From Massilia sp. Root133 (lineage in GTDB: Bacteria; Pseudomonadota; Gammaproteobacteria; Burkholderiales; Burkholderiaceae_D), in contig NZ_LMEW01000009.1 of assembly GCF_001426525.1 (NCBI RefSeq), forward strand, positions 1-64,000: a DNA stretch of 64,000 nucleotides. Direction: 5' to 3'. The notes beneath the pieces were generated by a model that worked only from the letters and a program-made list of their open reading frames with translations, ran no database searches and was not told where the DNA came from. The position numbers and the translations under genes were made by a program. This document shows positions 23,574 to 33,083 of this stretch, in pieces. Numbering within the stretch: position 1 is the stretch's first letter; every line of letters starts with the position of its first letter.

Positions 23574-25442
23574 ATGTCCCGATCTTTTTCCCTGTCGATA
23601 ACGCGACTGCTGGCCGCATGGCTGCTGGCCTGCCTCGCCTTCGTCTCGCCCGCCCACGCCGACGACGACTTCCTGCCGCCTGAGCAGGCATTCAAGTTCT
23701 CCGCGCAGATGGCGGACGCACACACGATCGTCGTCAATTACGCAATCGCGGACGGCTACTACATGTACCGCGAGCGCTTCCATTTCGCGGCAAGCGGCGC
23801 GAAGCTCGGCGAGGCCGTCATCCCGCCCGGCAAGATCAAGTACGACGACACGTTCCAGAAGAACGTCGAGACCTATCACAACGGGGTCGAGATCCGCATC
23901 CCGGTCGAAGCCGCCGGACCGTTCACGCTGACCGCCACCGGCCAGGGCTGCGCCGACAAGGGCCTGTGCTATCCGCCGCAGGATGCGTCGGTCCAGCTCA
24001 CGCCCGGTGCCGGCGGCAGCGCGCCGCAGATGAGCGTTGCGCCGGGGCAGGGCGGCGGGTTCAACTTCCCGGGACAACCCGCGCCACAGGTCGATACGCC
24101 GCCCGCGCCCGCGTCCGCACCCGCACCCGCACTCGCACTCGCACAGGCGCCCGTCGCGCCCGTGACACCGGCGGCGCCGTCCGAACTCTCCGGCATCGCC
24201 TCGCTGCTGCAGGGTGGCCGCCTGCTGGCGATCGTCCCCGCGTTCATCCTGCTGGGCCTGGGCCTCGCGTTCACGCCGTGCGTGCTGCCGATGGTGCCGA
24301 TCCTGTCGTCGATCATCGTGGGTGAAGGAAAACAGGTGCACCGCACGCGCGGCTTCGTGCTGTCGCTCGCGTACTCGTTCGGGATGGCGATCGTCTACAC
24401 GTCGCTGGGCGTGGCGGCCGGCCTGCTCGGCGAAGGACTGGCGGCCGCGCTGCAGAATCCCTGGGTGCTGGGCGGCTTCGCGCTGCTGATCGTCGTGATG
24501 GCGTTGTCGATGTTCGACGTCTACCAGTTGCAGGTCCCCGCCGCGTTGCAGACCCGGCTGTCCAGCGCCTCCGGCCGCCAGTCGTCCGGCAAGCTGGCCG
24601 GCGTGTTCGTGATGGGGGCGATCTCCGCACTGATCGTCGGCCCGTGCGTGGCCGCGCCGCTCGCGGGTGCGCTCGTGTACATCAGCCAGACGCGCGACGT
24701 CGTCATCGGCGGCGCCGCCCTGTTCGCGATGGCGGTCGGGATGAGCATTCCACTGCTGCTCGTAGGCGTCTCCGCGGGCTCCCTGCTGCCGCGCGCGGGC
24801 CTGTGGATGGAATCCGTGAAGCGCTTCTTTGGCGTCCTGATGCTGGCGATGGCCTTGTGGATGGCCGCGCCCGTATTGCCGGGCATCGTGCAGATGGTCC
24901 TGTGGGCCGCGCTGCTGCTGGGCTATGGTTTCTACCTGCTGCGCGGCCTGCGCGGGCATTGGGCCGGTCTCGCCCTGGGCGCCGCCAGCGTCGTGCTGGG
25001 CGCGACGCAGCTCGTCGGCGTGGCCAGCGGTGCGCGCGACCCGCTCGCGCCGCTGGCCCGCTTCACGGGCGGCGCGCCGGCGCAGCCGCTCGCGTTCACG
25101 CGCATCAAGACCGTCGGCCAGCTCGACGCCGCGCTGGCCGCCACCGGTGGCCGCACCGCGATGCTGGATTTTTACGCCGACTGGTGCGTGTCGTGTAAGG
25201 AGATGGAAAAGCTGACCTTCGTCGATCCGGCCGTCAAGGCGCGGCTGGCAAATACCGTGCTGCTGCAGGTAAACGTGACGGCCAACGATGCGGATGACCG
25301 GGCGATGCTCAAGCGCTTTGGGCTGTTCGGGCCGCCGGGCATCATCCTGTTCGACAAGCAGGGGAAAGAGATTCCCGATAGCCGGGTGATCGGCTACCAG
25401 GATGCGAACAAGTTCCTGGGTTCGCTGGGCAAGCTGCAGTAA
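23574..25442 (+). CDS. dsbD: Thiol:disulfide interchange protein DsbD
   Basis: A 622-residue inner-membrane electron carrier that brings reducing power from cytosolic thioredoxin to the periplasm for DsbC, DsbG and cytochrome c maturation proteins. Domains: signal peptide (1-29, ending SPAHA), periplasmic N-domain with the cysteine pair in GCADKGLCYPP, a proline/alanine-rich linker (about 170-205), a membrane domain with active cysteines in FTPCVLPM and GPCVAAPL, and a C-terminal thioredoxin domain with WCVSC. All three pairs are intact. It begins after the rplQ terminator, so it has its own promoter. It serves the cytochrome c assembly genes further along. Confidence 0.95.
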   Translation: MSRSFSLSITRLLAAWLLACLAFVSPAHADDDFLPPEQAFKFSAQMADAHTIVVNYAIADGYYMYRERFHFAASGAKLGEAVIPPGKIKYDDTFQKNVETYHNGVEIRIPVEAAGPFTLTATGQGCADKGLCYPPQDASVQLTPGAGGSAPQMSVAPGQGGGFNFPGQPAPQVDTPPAPASAPAPALALAQAPVAPVTPAAPSELSGIASLLQGGRLLAIVPAFILLGLGLAFTPCVLPMVPILSSIIVGEGKQVHRTRGFVLSLAYSFGMAIVYTSLGVAAGLLGEGLAAALQNPWVLGGFALLIVVMALSMFDVYQLQVPAALQTRLSSASGRQSSGKLAGVFVMGAISALIVGPCVAAPLAGALVYISQTRDVVIGGAALFAMAVGMSIPLLLVGVSAGSLLPRAGLWMESVKRFFGVLMLAMALWMAAPVLPGIVQMVLWAALLLGYGFYLLRGLRGHWAGLALGAASVVLGATQLVGVASGARDPLAPLARFTGGAPAQPLAFTRIKTVGQLDAALAATGGRTAMLDFYADWCVSCKEMEKLTFVDPAVKARLANTVLLQVNVTANDADDRAMLKRFGLFGPPGIILFDKQGKEIPDSRVIGYQDANKFLGSLGKLQ

Positions 25443-25463
25443 TCCTCACGCTGTACAAAACAA

Positions 25464-25541
25464 CGTCGCCCCTGCGACGGCAGGGCCCCAAGTTCGTGGC
25501 CAAGCCGAGGAACTTGGGCTCCCGCCTGCGCGGGAGCGACG
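25464..25541. repeat. Paired REP-like repeat after dsbD
   Basis: CGTCGCCCCTGCGACGGCAG to about 25495 and its inverted partner 25510-25541 (GAACTTGGGCTCCCG then CCTGCGCGGGAGCGACG). The inner flanks CCAAGTTC and GAACTTGG are exact complements. It fills the space between converging dsbD and the spy-like gene and may serve as transcription end. Confidence 0.75.
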
Positions 25542-25549
25542 GTGGATAT

Positions 25550-26050
25550 TCAACCTTGCGCGGTATGGCCGCGCTGCTGCCAGCCGCGATGCCCGCCGTG
25601 GCCGTGGCCGAAGCGCGCCGCCTTCTCGTCGAACGTCTTCTTCTGGTCCGCGCTCAGGACCGAGTAGAAGGTGCTCAGCGACGCCTGGCGTTGCTCGAGG
25701 GCGGCCGTACGCAGCTTTTGCCGCTCGATCATCTTCGCCATGCGTTCCGGTGCCGTCAGGTTGGCCCAGGCGGCGCGGTCGTGCGGCTGGCGTGCAGGCG
25801 GCTGCATCGACGTCACGAACGCATTCCAGGCGTTTTCCTGGGCCGGCGTGATCTTCAGCTGGTCGTGCAGCTTCGCGATCCGCTTGGCGCGGAATTGCGC
25901 GCGCTGTTCCGGCGTCAGCTTCTGGTGCTGCATGCCGTGGCGGGCCTGCGGTGCGGCCTGGTCCGTCGTCTGTGCATGGGCGCCCAGTGCGGCAGCGCCG
26001 AGGGTCAGCGCAGACAGGGCGGCGAGGAGGTGTTTGCGATAGGTTTTCAT
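25550..26050 (-). CDS. Spy/CpxP-like periplasmic protein
   Basis: A 166-residue secreted protein. A signal peptide (MKTYRKHLLAALSALTLGAA, cleaved after AHA) is followed by a helical body with LTxxQ-type motifs (LTPEQ, ITPAQ, LSADQ) as in Spy and CpxP, and a histidine-rich tail (HGHGGHRGW) that could bind metal. Spy is an ATP-independent periplasmic chaperone induced by envelope stress. It is divergent from an OmpR-like regulator that leads into a two-component/RND cluster, reminiscent of the BaeSR-Spy-MdtABC network of enterobacteria. The start at 26050 is chosen for the signal peptide; a longer frame reading back through the shared promoter is not real. Confidence 0.8.
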   Translation of the reverse strand: MKTYRKHLLAALSALTLGAAALGAHAQTTDQAAPQARHGMQHQKLTPEQRAQFRAKRIAKLHDQLKITPAQENAWNAFVTSMQPPARQPHDRAAWANLTAPERMAKMIERQKLRTAALEQRQASLSTFYSVLSADQKKTFDEKAARFGHGHGGHRGWQQRGHTAQG

Positions 26051-26190
26051 CTCAGGTTTCCTAGTGGGGTTAAAGTTGGCAAACCGCCAAACGTTGTCTT
26101 CATGCTCCGATCTGCGTGCATCGCGTCGTCTTCGCACGGTTCCCATCATGGGCCGAAGATGTAAGCGCAGCGTTTCCCGTCTCTCGTTCT

Positions 26191-26238
26191 TTGTATCAAT
26201 TTGTTTCCCTGGAAGATCCATATACAAGCCGATACAAA
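26191..26238. promoter_or_regulatory. Putative response-regulator boxes in the spy/RR divergent region
   Basis: TTTGTATCAATTTGTTTC (26191-26208) and, on the other strand, TTTGTATCGGCTTGTATA (26221-26238) are two similar boxes facing each other. Each holds two TTTGT/CTTGT-type half-sites 10-11 bp apart, the spacing OmpR-family regulators use. They lie 41-88 bp before the regulator gene and 141-188 bp before the spy-like gene. Confidence 0.5.
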
Positions 26239-26278
26239 GTGACTGTTCAGGGTTCGAACAACTCGCGATAATGGCGTT

Positions 26279-27007
26279 ATGGACAATCCATCTACCATCC
26301 TGATCGTCGACGACGACCGCGATATCCGCTCGCTGCTGGCCGATTACCTGGAAGCGAACGGCTACCGCGCGCTTGCCGCGGCCGACGGCACCGCCATGTG
26401 GAAACTCCTGGACGAGTCGCGTCCGGACCTGATCGTGCTCGACCTGAACCTGCCGGGCGACGACGGGCTCACGCTGTGCCGCAAGCTGCGCGCGCATTCG
26501 ACCATGCCCGTCATCATGCTCACTGCCCGCAGCGAGCCGCTGGACCGCATCCTCGGCCTCGAAATGGGCGCGGACGACTACCTGCCGAAGCCGTTCGAGC
26601 CGCGCGAACTGCTGGCGCGCATCCGCAGCGTGCTGCGCCGCAGCCACGCGATGCCGCCGACCTCGCAGGCCGAGAACGTGCAGCAGATGAAATTCTCGGG
26701 CTGGACGCTCGACCTCACCGCGCGCCACCTCGTCAATCCGCAGGGCGTCATCATCATGCTGTCGGGCGCCGAGTTCCGCCTGCTGCGCGTCTTCCTGGAG
26801 CACCCGAACCGCGTGCTGAACCGCGACCAGCTGCTGAACCTCACGCAGGGCCGCGACGCCGATCCGTTCGACCGCTCGATCGACATCCAGATCAGCCGCC
26901 TGCGCCAGAAGCTGGGCGAGGATGCGCGCATGCCCCAGATCATCAAGACCGTCCGCAACGGCGGCTACGTGCTGGCCGGCCAGGTCACGGTGGAGCCGAG
27001 CGCGTGA
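26279..27007 (+). CDS. OmpR-family response regulator
   Basis: A 242-residue two-domain regulator. The receiver has the acidic pair near D11-D12, the phosphorylation site D55 (VLDLNLPG), T82 and K104. The C-terminal winged helix has RSIDIQISRLRQKLGED, which places it in the OmpR group. It overlaps the sensor kinase gene by 4 bp (GTGA). Likely targets are the divergent spy-like gene, its own operon and the RND genes, through the boxes at 26191-26238. Only the OmpR group, not the exact orthologue, can be assigned. Confidence 0.9.
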   Translation: MDNPSTILIVDDDRDIRSLLADYLEANGYRALAAADGTAMWKLLDESRPDLIVLDLNLPGDDGLTLCRKLRAHSTMPVIMLTARSEPLDRILGLEMGADDYLPKPFEPRELLARIRSVLRRSHAMPPTSQAENVQQMKFSGWTLDLTARHLVNPQGVIIMLSGAEFRLLRVFLEHPNRVLNRDQLLNLTQGRDADPFDRSIDIQISRLRQKLGEDARMPQIIKTVRNGGYVLAGQVTVEPSA

Positions 27008-28371
27008 GAGCTTTCCTCGGCTCGATGACGGGCCGCGTGTTTGCTACCCTGCTGCTGGGCATCCTGCTCACGGCCGCGCTGACCCAGCTGCTGGCCGACG
27101 CCGAGCGCGCGCGCGTCATCGACGAGTTCCGCGACCTGCACAACCTCGACCGGGCCGAACAGCTCATCATGGCCACCGAGATCGTCCCCGAGTCCGCGCG
27201 CAAGGCCTACCTCGACGTGGCCAACCGTCCCGGCATGCAGCTCGCCGACGTCGACACCCATCCGGCGGCGCTTGCCCCGACCAACTCCGAATTCACCCAG
27301 GCGCTCGCCGCCCGCATGGGCAAAGGGTATCTGATGCGGTCGCTGGCCGCGCGTCCCGTCGCGTGCTCGACGGCGCGCGAACAGCCCGTCGTGTTCGGCC
27401 TGCTGCGCATGAAGTGGCGCGGTACGTGCGAGAGCATCGCCGTGCGCCTGCGCGACGGCGACGACCTCGTGCTGTCCGTGCTGCCGCCGCGCTCGGCCAC
27501 GTCGCCGCAGCGCACCGACTACACGTGGACGATCTCGATCTTCCTCGTCAGCGTCGCTTTCCTCGCCTACCTCGTGGCGCGCATGACGACGCGTCCGCTG
27601 AAGCAGCTGGCGCAGGCCGCGAAAGATCTCGGCAACGACATCAACCACCCGCCGCTCGACCTCACGGGCGCCGACGAGATCCGCCAGGCGAGCGCCGCCT
27701 TCAACGCGATGCAGGCGCGCATCCGCCAGTACATCTTCCAGCGCACGCAGATGCTGGCCGCCATCACGCACGACCTGCAGACGCCGCTCACGCGCATGCG
27801 CCTGCGCCTGGAAAAGGTCAACGAACCGGAATTGCAGGAGCGCCTGATCGGCGACCTGTCCGCGATGCAGGCGATGGTGCGCGAAGGCCTCGATCTGGCG
27901 CGCAGCATGGACACGAACGAAGCCATGCAGATGCTGGACCTCGACTCGCTGCTGGACTCCGTCGTCGCCGACGCGGCCGAGAGCTGCCAGCGCGTGACCT
28001 TGACGGGGCACGCCGGCATGGCGCTGCTGGGCCGGCCGATGGACCTGCGCCGCTGCCTGGTGAACCTGATCGACAACGCCGTCAAGTACGGCCACGCGGC
28101 CAGGGTCAGCGTCGACCGCATCAACGGCGCGGCGCGCATCCGCATCCGCGACGCCGGCCCCGGCATTCCGGGCGCCGAGCTGGCGCGCGTGTTCGACCCG
28201 TTCTACCGGGTGGAGACGTCGCGCTCGCGCGAATCGGGCGGCACGGGCCTCGGGCTCACCATCGCCCGCAACATCGCCGAGCAGCACGGCGGCAGCATCA
28301 ACCTCGCCAATCATCCGGAAGGCGGGCTCGAAGCGACCCTGATGTTGCCGGAATTTTATCCCGGCAAATAA
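27004..28371 (+). CDS. Sensor histidine kinase (EnvZ-like)
   Basis: A 455-residue inner-membrane kinase. Two membrane segments (about 10-30 and 177-197) flank a periplasmic sensor region of about 145 residues that I do not recognise. Then come HAMP, the dimerisation helix with the phospho-histidine in ITHDLQTPLTRMRLRLEK, and the ATPase domain with LIDNAVKYG (N box), DAGPGIP (G1) and GGTGLGLTIAR (G2). The GTG start at 27004 overlaps the regulator stop codon; an ATG at 27025 is the alternative. It is the cognate kinase of the preceding regulator and is followed 148 bp later by RND efflux genes. Confidence 0.9.
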   Translation: MRAFLGSMTGRVFATLLLGILLTAALTQLLADAERARVIDEFRDLHNLDRAEQLIMATEIVPESARKAYLDVANRPGMQLADVDTHPAALAPTNSEFTQALAARMGKGYLMRSLAARPVACSTAREQPVVFGLLRMKWRGTCESIAVRLRDGDDLVLSVLPPRSATSPQRTDYTWTISIFLVSVAFLAYLVARMTTRPLKQLAQAAKDLGNDINHPPLDLTGADEIRQASAAFNAMQARIRQYIFQRTQMLAAITHDLQTPLTRMRLRLEKVNEPELQERLIGDLSAMQAMVREGLDLARSMDTNEAMQMLDLDSLLDSVVADAAESCQRVTLTGHAGMALLGRPMDLRRCLVNLIDNAVKYGHAARVSVDRINGAARIRIRDAGPGIPGAELARVFDPFYRVETSRSRESGGTGLGLTIARNIAEQHGGSINLANHPEGGLEATLMLPEFYPGK

Positions 28372-28519
28372 GCACGCTGAAAAATCGCACGGGCAGAAAC
28401 ATTACTGTTACACCCGTGTGGGACAATCTCCGCCGGAGCCCCGGTCTTGCGGCCGGCGTCACCCTCATCGCATAAATACACAAAGAGAAAGACCGCGGAC
28501 AGGCGGCACAGGGAGTGGA

Positions 28520-29695
28520 ATGAAGACCAAGAATATCGCGATTGTCGCCGGCATCGTCGTTGCCGTCGGCGCCGCCACGTGGGCCATGAAGGACGGGTCC
28601 GAATCGCATGCCGACGGGGCCGCCGCCCCGGGCGGCAAGGGTAACGGGGCGCAGCCGCCGGCCGTCGTCAACGTCGTGGCGCCGCAACGCCAGGACGTGG
28701 CCGTCGTGCAGCAGGCCAACGGCACCGTGACGCCGATCCGCACCGTCGACCTGCACCCGCAGACGACCGCCACCATCCGGCAAGTCCACATCAAGGAAGG
28801 CCAGTTCGTCAAACAGGGCGAGCTGATGTTCTCGCTCGACGACCGCGAAGACCGCGCCAACCTCGACAAGGCCCAGGCCCAGGTCGCACGCGACCGCGCA
28901 TCGCTGGCCGACCTCGAGCGCCAGCTCAAGCGCAGCCAGGACTTGTTCGCGCAGCACTTCATCGCCCAGAGCGCCGTCGACACGCTGCGCGCCCAGGTCG
29001 ACCAGGCCCGCGCCACCCTGCAGGCCGACGCCGCCGCCGCGCGCGCGAGCGGCGTCACGACCAGCTACACCGCGATCCGCGCGCCGATGTCCGGCCGCGT
29101 GGGCGGCATCAACGTCTATCCGGGCAGCCTCGTGCAGCCGGCGACGTCGCTCACGACGATCACCCAGCTCGACCCGATCACCGTCGCGTTCACGTTGCCG
29201 GAATCCAGCCTGCCGTCGCTGCTGGCGGCGCAGAAGCGCGGCAAGGTCGAGGTCGAGGCGTTGCCGGGCGCCGACCTGGCGCCGGTGAAGGGCCTGCTGA
29301 GCTTCGTCGACAACACGGTCGACCCGCAAGCCGGCACGATCAAGGTGAAGGCCGAGTTCGACAACCGCGAGACCACGCTGTGGCCCGGCCAGTACGTGAA
29401 CACGAAGGTCATCGTGCAGACGCTGAAGGATGCCGTCGTGATCCCGCAGAACGCCATCATCACCAATGCCCAGGGCACGTTCGTCTACGTGCTCGAGAAG
29501 GACCACTCGGCCCGCCTCGTGCCGGTGCGCCGCGTGTACGGCGCGGGCGTGGATGCGGCCGTCAGCGGTCTCGCCGGCAGCGAGCAGGTCATTACCGACG
29601 GCAAGCAGAACGTGCGCCCGGGCGCCAAGGTCCGCCTGGCGTCCGACATGGGCAAAGGCAAGGGCAAAGACGTCCACGTCGCCGACAAGGGCTGA
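28520..29695 (+). CDS. RND efflux periplasmic adaptor (MdtA-like)
   Basis: A 391-residue membrane-fusion protein anchored by one N-terminal segment (IAIVAGIVVAVGAATWAM); no lipobox cysteine. It has the split lipoyl domain (IRQVHIKEGQFVKQGELMFS ... TAIRAPMSGRVGGINVYPGS), a helical hairpin (about 115-165) and beta-barrel and membrane-proximal domains. It links the RND pump to an outer-membrane channel. GGGAG precedes the ATG. The pump gene follows after 5 bp. No outer-membrane factor gene is nearby, so a TolC-type channel must come from elsewhere. Confidence 0.92.
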   Translation: MKTKNIAIVAGIVVAVGAATWAMKDGSESHADGAAAPGGKGNGAQPPAVVNVVAPQRQDVAVVQQANGTVTPIRTVDLHPQTTATIRQVHIKEGQFVKQGELMFSLDDREDRANLDKAQAQVARDRASLADLERQLKRSQDLFAQHFIAQSAVDTLRAQVDQARATLQADAAAARASGVTTSYTAIRAPMSGRVGGINVYPGSLVQPATSLTTITQLDPITVAFTLPESSLPSLLAAQKRGKVEVEALPGADLAPVKGLLSFVDNTVDPQAGTIKVKAEFDNRETTLWPGQYVNTKVIVQTLKDAVVIPQNAIITNAQGTFVYVLEKDHSARLVPVRRVYGAGVDAAVSGLAGSEQVITDGKQNVRPGAKVRLASDMGKGKGKDVHVADKG

Positions 29696-29700
29696 ACACG

Positions 29701-32700
29701 ATGAACCTGTCCGAACTGTGCATCCGCCGGCCCGTGATGGTCGTGCTGCTGTCGATCAGCCTGATCCTCGTGGGCATCCTGGCGTATTCGCACATCCCCG
29801 TCGCGGCGCTGCCCAGCTATAACACGCCCGTCATCAACGTCAACGCCAACCTGGACGGCGCCAGCCCCGAGACGATGGCCTCGTCCGTCGCGCTGCCGCT
29901 CGAAAAGCAGTTCTCGACCATCGCCGGCATCAACCTGATCACGTCGACGAGCACGCAGGGCAGCACGTCGCTCACGCTGGAATTCGACCCGTCGATCGAC
30001 GTCAACGCGGCCGCGGTCGACGTCCAGGCCGCACTCCTTGCAGCCCAGCGCCAGCTGCCGCAGGAAATGACGACGCTGCCGTCGTACCGCAAGGTCAATC
30101 CGGCCGATGCGCCCGTGCTGTTCATGACGATGACGTCGCCGTCGATGAACTTGTCCGAGCTGAACGATTACGCGGAAAACCTCGTGTCGCCCGCGATCTC
30201 GACGTTGCCGGGCGTGGCGCAGGTGTCCGTCAACGGCGGCAAGCGCTTCGCCGTGCGCGTGCGCGCGAAGACCGACCTCATGAATGCCCGCAACCTCACG
30301 ATGGACGAGCTGGCGACGGCGCTGCGCTCGGCCAACTCGAATTCGGCGCTGGGCATCCTCGACGGTCCGCAGCAGACCCTGACCATCCAGGGGCCCGCCC
30401 AGATGATGAAGGCGGCCGACTTCGAAAACCTGATCGTCGCCACGCGCGACGGCCTGCCGGTGCGCCTGCGCGACGTGGCCACCGTCGAGGACAGCTACCA
30501 GTCCACCCGGGCCTTCGGCGCCTACAACGGCGAGCGCGCCATCGTGCTGCTGGTGCAGCGCCAGCCGAACGCGAACACGGTCGAAGTGGTCGACGGCGTG
30601 CGCCGCCTGCTGCCGCGCTTCCAGTCGCAGCTGCCCGCTTCCATCAAGATCAATCTCGTCAACGACCGTTCCCGATCGATCCGCGAGGCGATCCATGACG
30701 TGAACTTCACGCTGGCGCTGACGGTGGGCCTCGTCGTGCTCGTGATCTTCCTGTTCCTGCACCGCGCGTCGGCCACGTTCATCCCCGCGATCACGATGCC
30801 GATCTCGCTGCTGGGCGCGCTGGCGCTGCTGTTCTGGCTCGGCTACAGCCTCGACAACATTTCTCTGCTGGGCATCACGCTGGCCGTCGGCCTGGTCGTC
30901 GACGATGCGATCGTCGTGCTGGAAAACATCGTGCGCCACATCGAGATGGGCAAGAAGCCGCTGCGCGCCGCGCTCGACGGCTCGCGCGAGATGGGTTTTA
31001 CCATTGTCTCGATTTCGGTGTCGCTGATTGCCGTGTTCATTCCGATCTTCTTCATGCCGGGCGTGATCGGTTTGCTGTTCCACGAATTCGCCGTCATCGT
31101 CGGCCTCGCGATCCTCGTGTCGGCCGCCGTGTCGCTGACCCTCGTGCCAATGCTGGCGTCGCGCCTGCTCCCGGCACATGGCCACGACCACACGGAAGAG
31201 AAAAGCTTCATCGGCCGTCATTTCGAGCGCGGCTTCACGGCGCTGCGCAACGCCTACGAGAAGACGCTCGACGTGGCGCTGAAGCACCGCTTCATCGTAT
31301 TGATCGTCGCGTTCGGCACGTTCGCGCTGACCGTCGTGCTGTACACGACCATCCCGAAAGGCTTCTTCCCCGAGGAAGACATCGGCCAGCTGCGCGTGAC
31401 GACCGAAGCGGCCGAGGACATTTCGTCGTCGGCGCTCGTCGTGCTGCAGACGAAGGTGGCGGAAGTGATCCAGGCCGATCCGGCCGTGCAGGACGTCACC
31501 TCGTTCACCGGCGGCGGCAACAATGGCCGCATGTTCATCGTGCTGAAACCGCGCACCCAGCGCGACAAGATGCCGCAAGTCGTCGACCGCCTGCGCAAGT
31601 CGCTGCGCGGGATTGCCGGCGTCAATGTCTACATGGCGCCCGTGCAGAACCTGCAGCTGGGCGGCCGCCCGAGCAAGAGCCGCTACCAGTACACGCTGCA
31701 GAGCGTGTCCGGCGCCGACATCGGCCAGTGGGCCAACCAGTACATGGAGCGCATGCGCAACAACCCGCTGTTCCGCGACGTGACGAGCGATACGCAGGAC
31801 AAGGGCTTGCAGGCCAAGCTCGACATCGACCGCGACAAGGCGAACCTGCTGGGCGTGCAGGTGGGCGACATCCGCACGGCGCTGTACGCGGCGTTCGGCG
31901 AGCGCCAGGTGTCGACGATTTATTCCAGCGCGGCCAGCTATTACGTGATCCTGGAAACGGCCAACGAGGACCGCCAGTTCGAGGACGCGCTGTCGCGCCT
32001 GTCGGTGCGCAGCAAGACGGGCCAGCTGGTGCAGCTCTCCAGCGTGGCGACGGTGAAACGCACGGTCGGCCCCATCGCCGTCAACCACCAGGGACAGCTG
32101 CAGGCGATCACGCTGTCGTTCAACCTCGCGCCGGACGCGCCGCTGGGCGACGCCACGGCCGCCATCGAGCAGATGGGCCGCGACATGAAGCTGCCCGCGT
32201 CGATTATCACGAAATACGGCGGCGACGCGGCCGTGTTCCAGGATTCCCAGTCGAGCCAACTGATCCTGATCGTCGCCGCGGTCGGCGTCATCTACGTGCT
32301 GCTGGGCGTGCTGTACGAGAGTTTCATTCACCCGATCACGATCCTGGCCGGCCTGCCGTCCGCCGCGGTGGGCGCGCTGCTCACGCTGCGCCTGTTCAAC
32401 CTGGACCTGACGATGATCGCCATCATCGGCATCCTGATGCTGATCGGCATCGTGAAAAAGAACGCGATCATGATGATCGACTTCGCCCTCGACGCCCAGC
32501 GCAACCGGGGCATGGCGCCGGAGCAGGCGATCCGCCAGGCGTGCATCCTGCGTTTCCGCCCGATCATGATGACGACGCTGGCCGCGCTGATGGGCGCGCT
32601 GCCGATCGCCCTGGGCCTCGGTGCCGGCGCCGAGCTGCGCCAGCCGCTGGGTCTCGCGGTGTGCGGCGGCCTGATCTTCTCGCAGGTCATCACGCTGTAC

Positions 32701-32817
32701 ATCACCCCGGTGATTTATTTGTACCTCGACAAGTACAGCGGCAGCGGTCCGATGACGGATACGCAACTCGCGGACGCGGAGCAGGGGCGGAAGCCGGTAT
32801 TGACGAAGGTCGCTTAA
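29701..32817 (+). CDS. RND multidrug efflux pump (MdtB/MdtC-like)
   Basis: A 1038-residue proton-driven pump of the hydrophobe/amphiphile efflux-1 family. It starts MNLSELCIRRPVMVVLLSIS and has 12 predicted membrane helices with two large periplasmic loops. The proton-relay aspartates are in GLVVDDAIVVLENI and the lysine in LIGIVKKNAIMMIDF. Both are intact, so the pump should be active. Similarity and the missing outer-membrane partner point to the MdtBC/MuxBC branch, but only one pump subunit is present, unlike the mdtBC pair. It is probably regulated by the adjacent two-component system. Confidence 0.9.
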   Translation: MNLSELCIRRPVMVVLLSISLILVGILAYSHIPVAALPSYNTPVINVNANLDGASPETMASSVALPLEKQFSTIAGINLITSTSTQGSTSLTLEFDPSIDVNAAAVDVQAALLAAQRQLPQEMTTLPSYRKVNPADAPVLFMTMTSPSMNLSELNDYAENLVSPAISTLPGVAQVSVNGGKRFAVRVRAKTDLMNARNLTMDELATALRSANSNSALGILDGPQQTLTIQGPAQMMKAADFENLIVATRDGLPVRLRDVATVEDSYQSTRAFGAYNGERAIVLLVQRQPNANTVEVVDGVRRLLPRFQSQLPASIKINLVNDRSRSIREAIHDVNFTLALTVGLVVLVIFLFLHRASATFIPAITMPISLLGALALLFWLGYSLDNISLLGITLAVGLVVDDAIVVLENIVRHIEMGKKPLRAALDGSREMGFTIVSISVSLIAVFIPIFFMPGVIGLLFHEFAVIVGLAILVSAAVSLTLVPMLASRLLPAHGHDHTEEKSFIGRHFERGFTALRNAYEKTLDVALKHRFIVLIVAFGTFALTVVLYTTIPKGFFPEEDIGQLRVTTEAAEDISSSALVVLQTKVAEVIQADPAVQDVTSFTGGGNNGRMFIVLKPRTQRDKMPQVVDRLRKSLRGIAGVNVYMAPVQNLQLGGRPSKSRYQYTLQSVSGADIGQWANQYMERMRNNPLFRDVTSDTQDKGLQAKLDIDRDKANLLGVQVGDIRTALYAAFGERQVSTIYSSAASYYVILETANEDRQFEDALSRLSVRSKTGQLVQLSSVATVKRTVGPIAVNHQGQLQAITLSFNLAPDAPLGDATAAIEQMGRDMKLPASIITKYGGDAAVFQDSQSSQLILIVAAVGVIYVLLGVLYESFIHPITILAGLPSAAVGALLTLRLFNLDLTMIAIIGILMLIGIVKKNAIMMIDFALDAQRNRGMAPEQAIRQACILRFRPIMMTTLAALMGALPIALGLGAGAELRQPLGLAVCGGLIFSQVITLYITPVIYLYLDKYSGSGPMTDTQLADAEQGRKPVLTKVA

Positions 32818-32818
32818 C

Positions 32819-32912
32819 CGTCGCCCCTGCGAAGGCGGGGGGCAAATTTTGCTTCCGTAGCCGTTCAAACTCGGGTCCCGCCAAGGCGGACGGCCAGTCC
32901 GGGAACGACGGG
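32819..32912. repeat. Degenerate REP-like repeat after the RND pump gene
   Basis: CGTCGCCCCTGCGAAGGCGG (from 32819) and an inverted unit ending GTCCGGGAACGACGGGG (to about 32912), with a diverged centre. It belongs to the same family as the repeats at 688-812 and 25464-25541. Confidence 0.6.
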
Positions 32913-33083
32913 GATAAGTAATTCCGAAGGGCAAGGTTGATACACACTGTAACAACCATTAAGCTACCCAGCTTGTACTCTCATTACAGATCCTTAACAG
33001 CGCGTGCGCGGCTAATCCAAACGGGTTAGACTGCGCCTCGTCAATATCATTTATTTGTCCTCCAACCGGAGGCGTTCATTATC

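Noticed and set aside
26051-26803. Long minus-strand extension of the spy-like frame
   Set aside because: It crosses the divergent promoter and the response regulator gene; the ATG at 26050 gives a proper signal peptide.
29485-32955. Very long open frame on the minus strand opposite the RND pump gene
   Set aside because: It mirrors the codon structure of the pump gene, its translation is low-complexity (arginine, histidine, glutamine, aspartate-rich) and it has no recognisable domain; a high-GC shadow.
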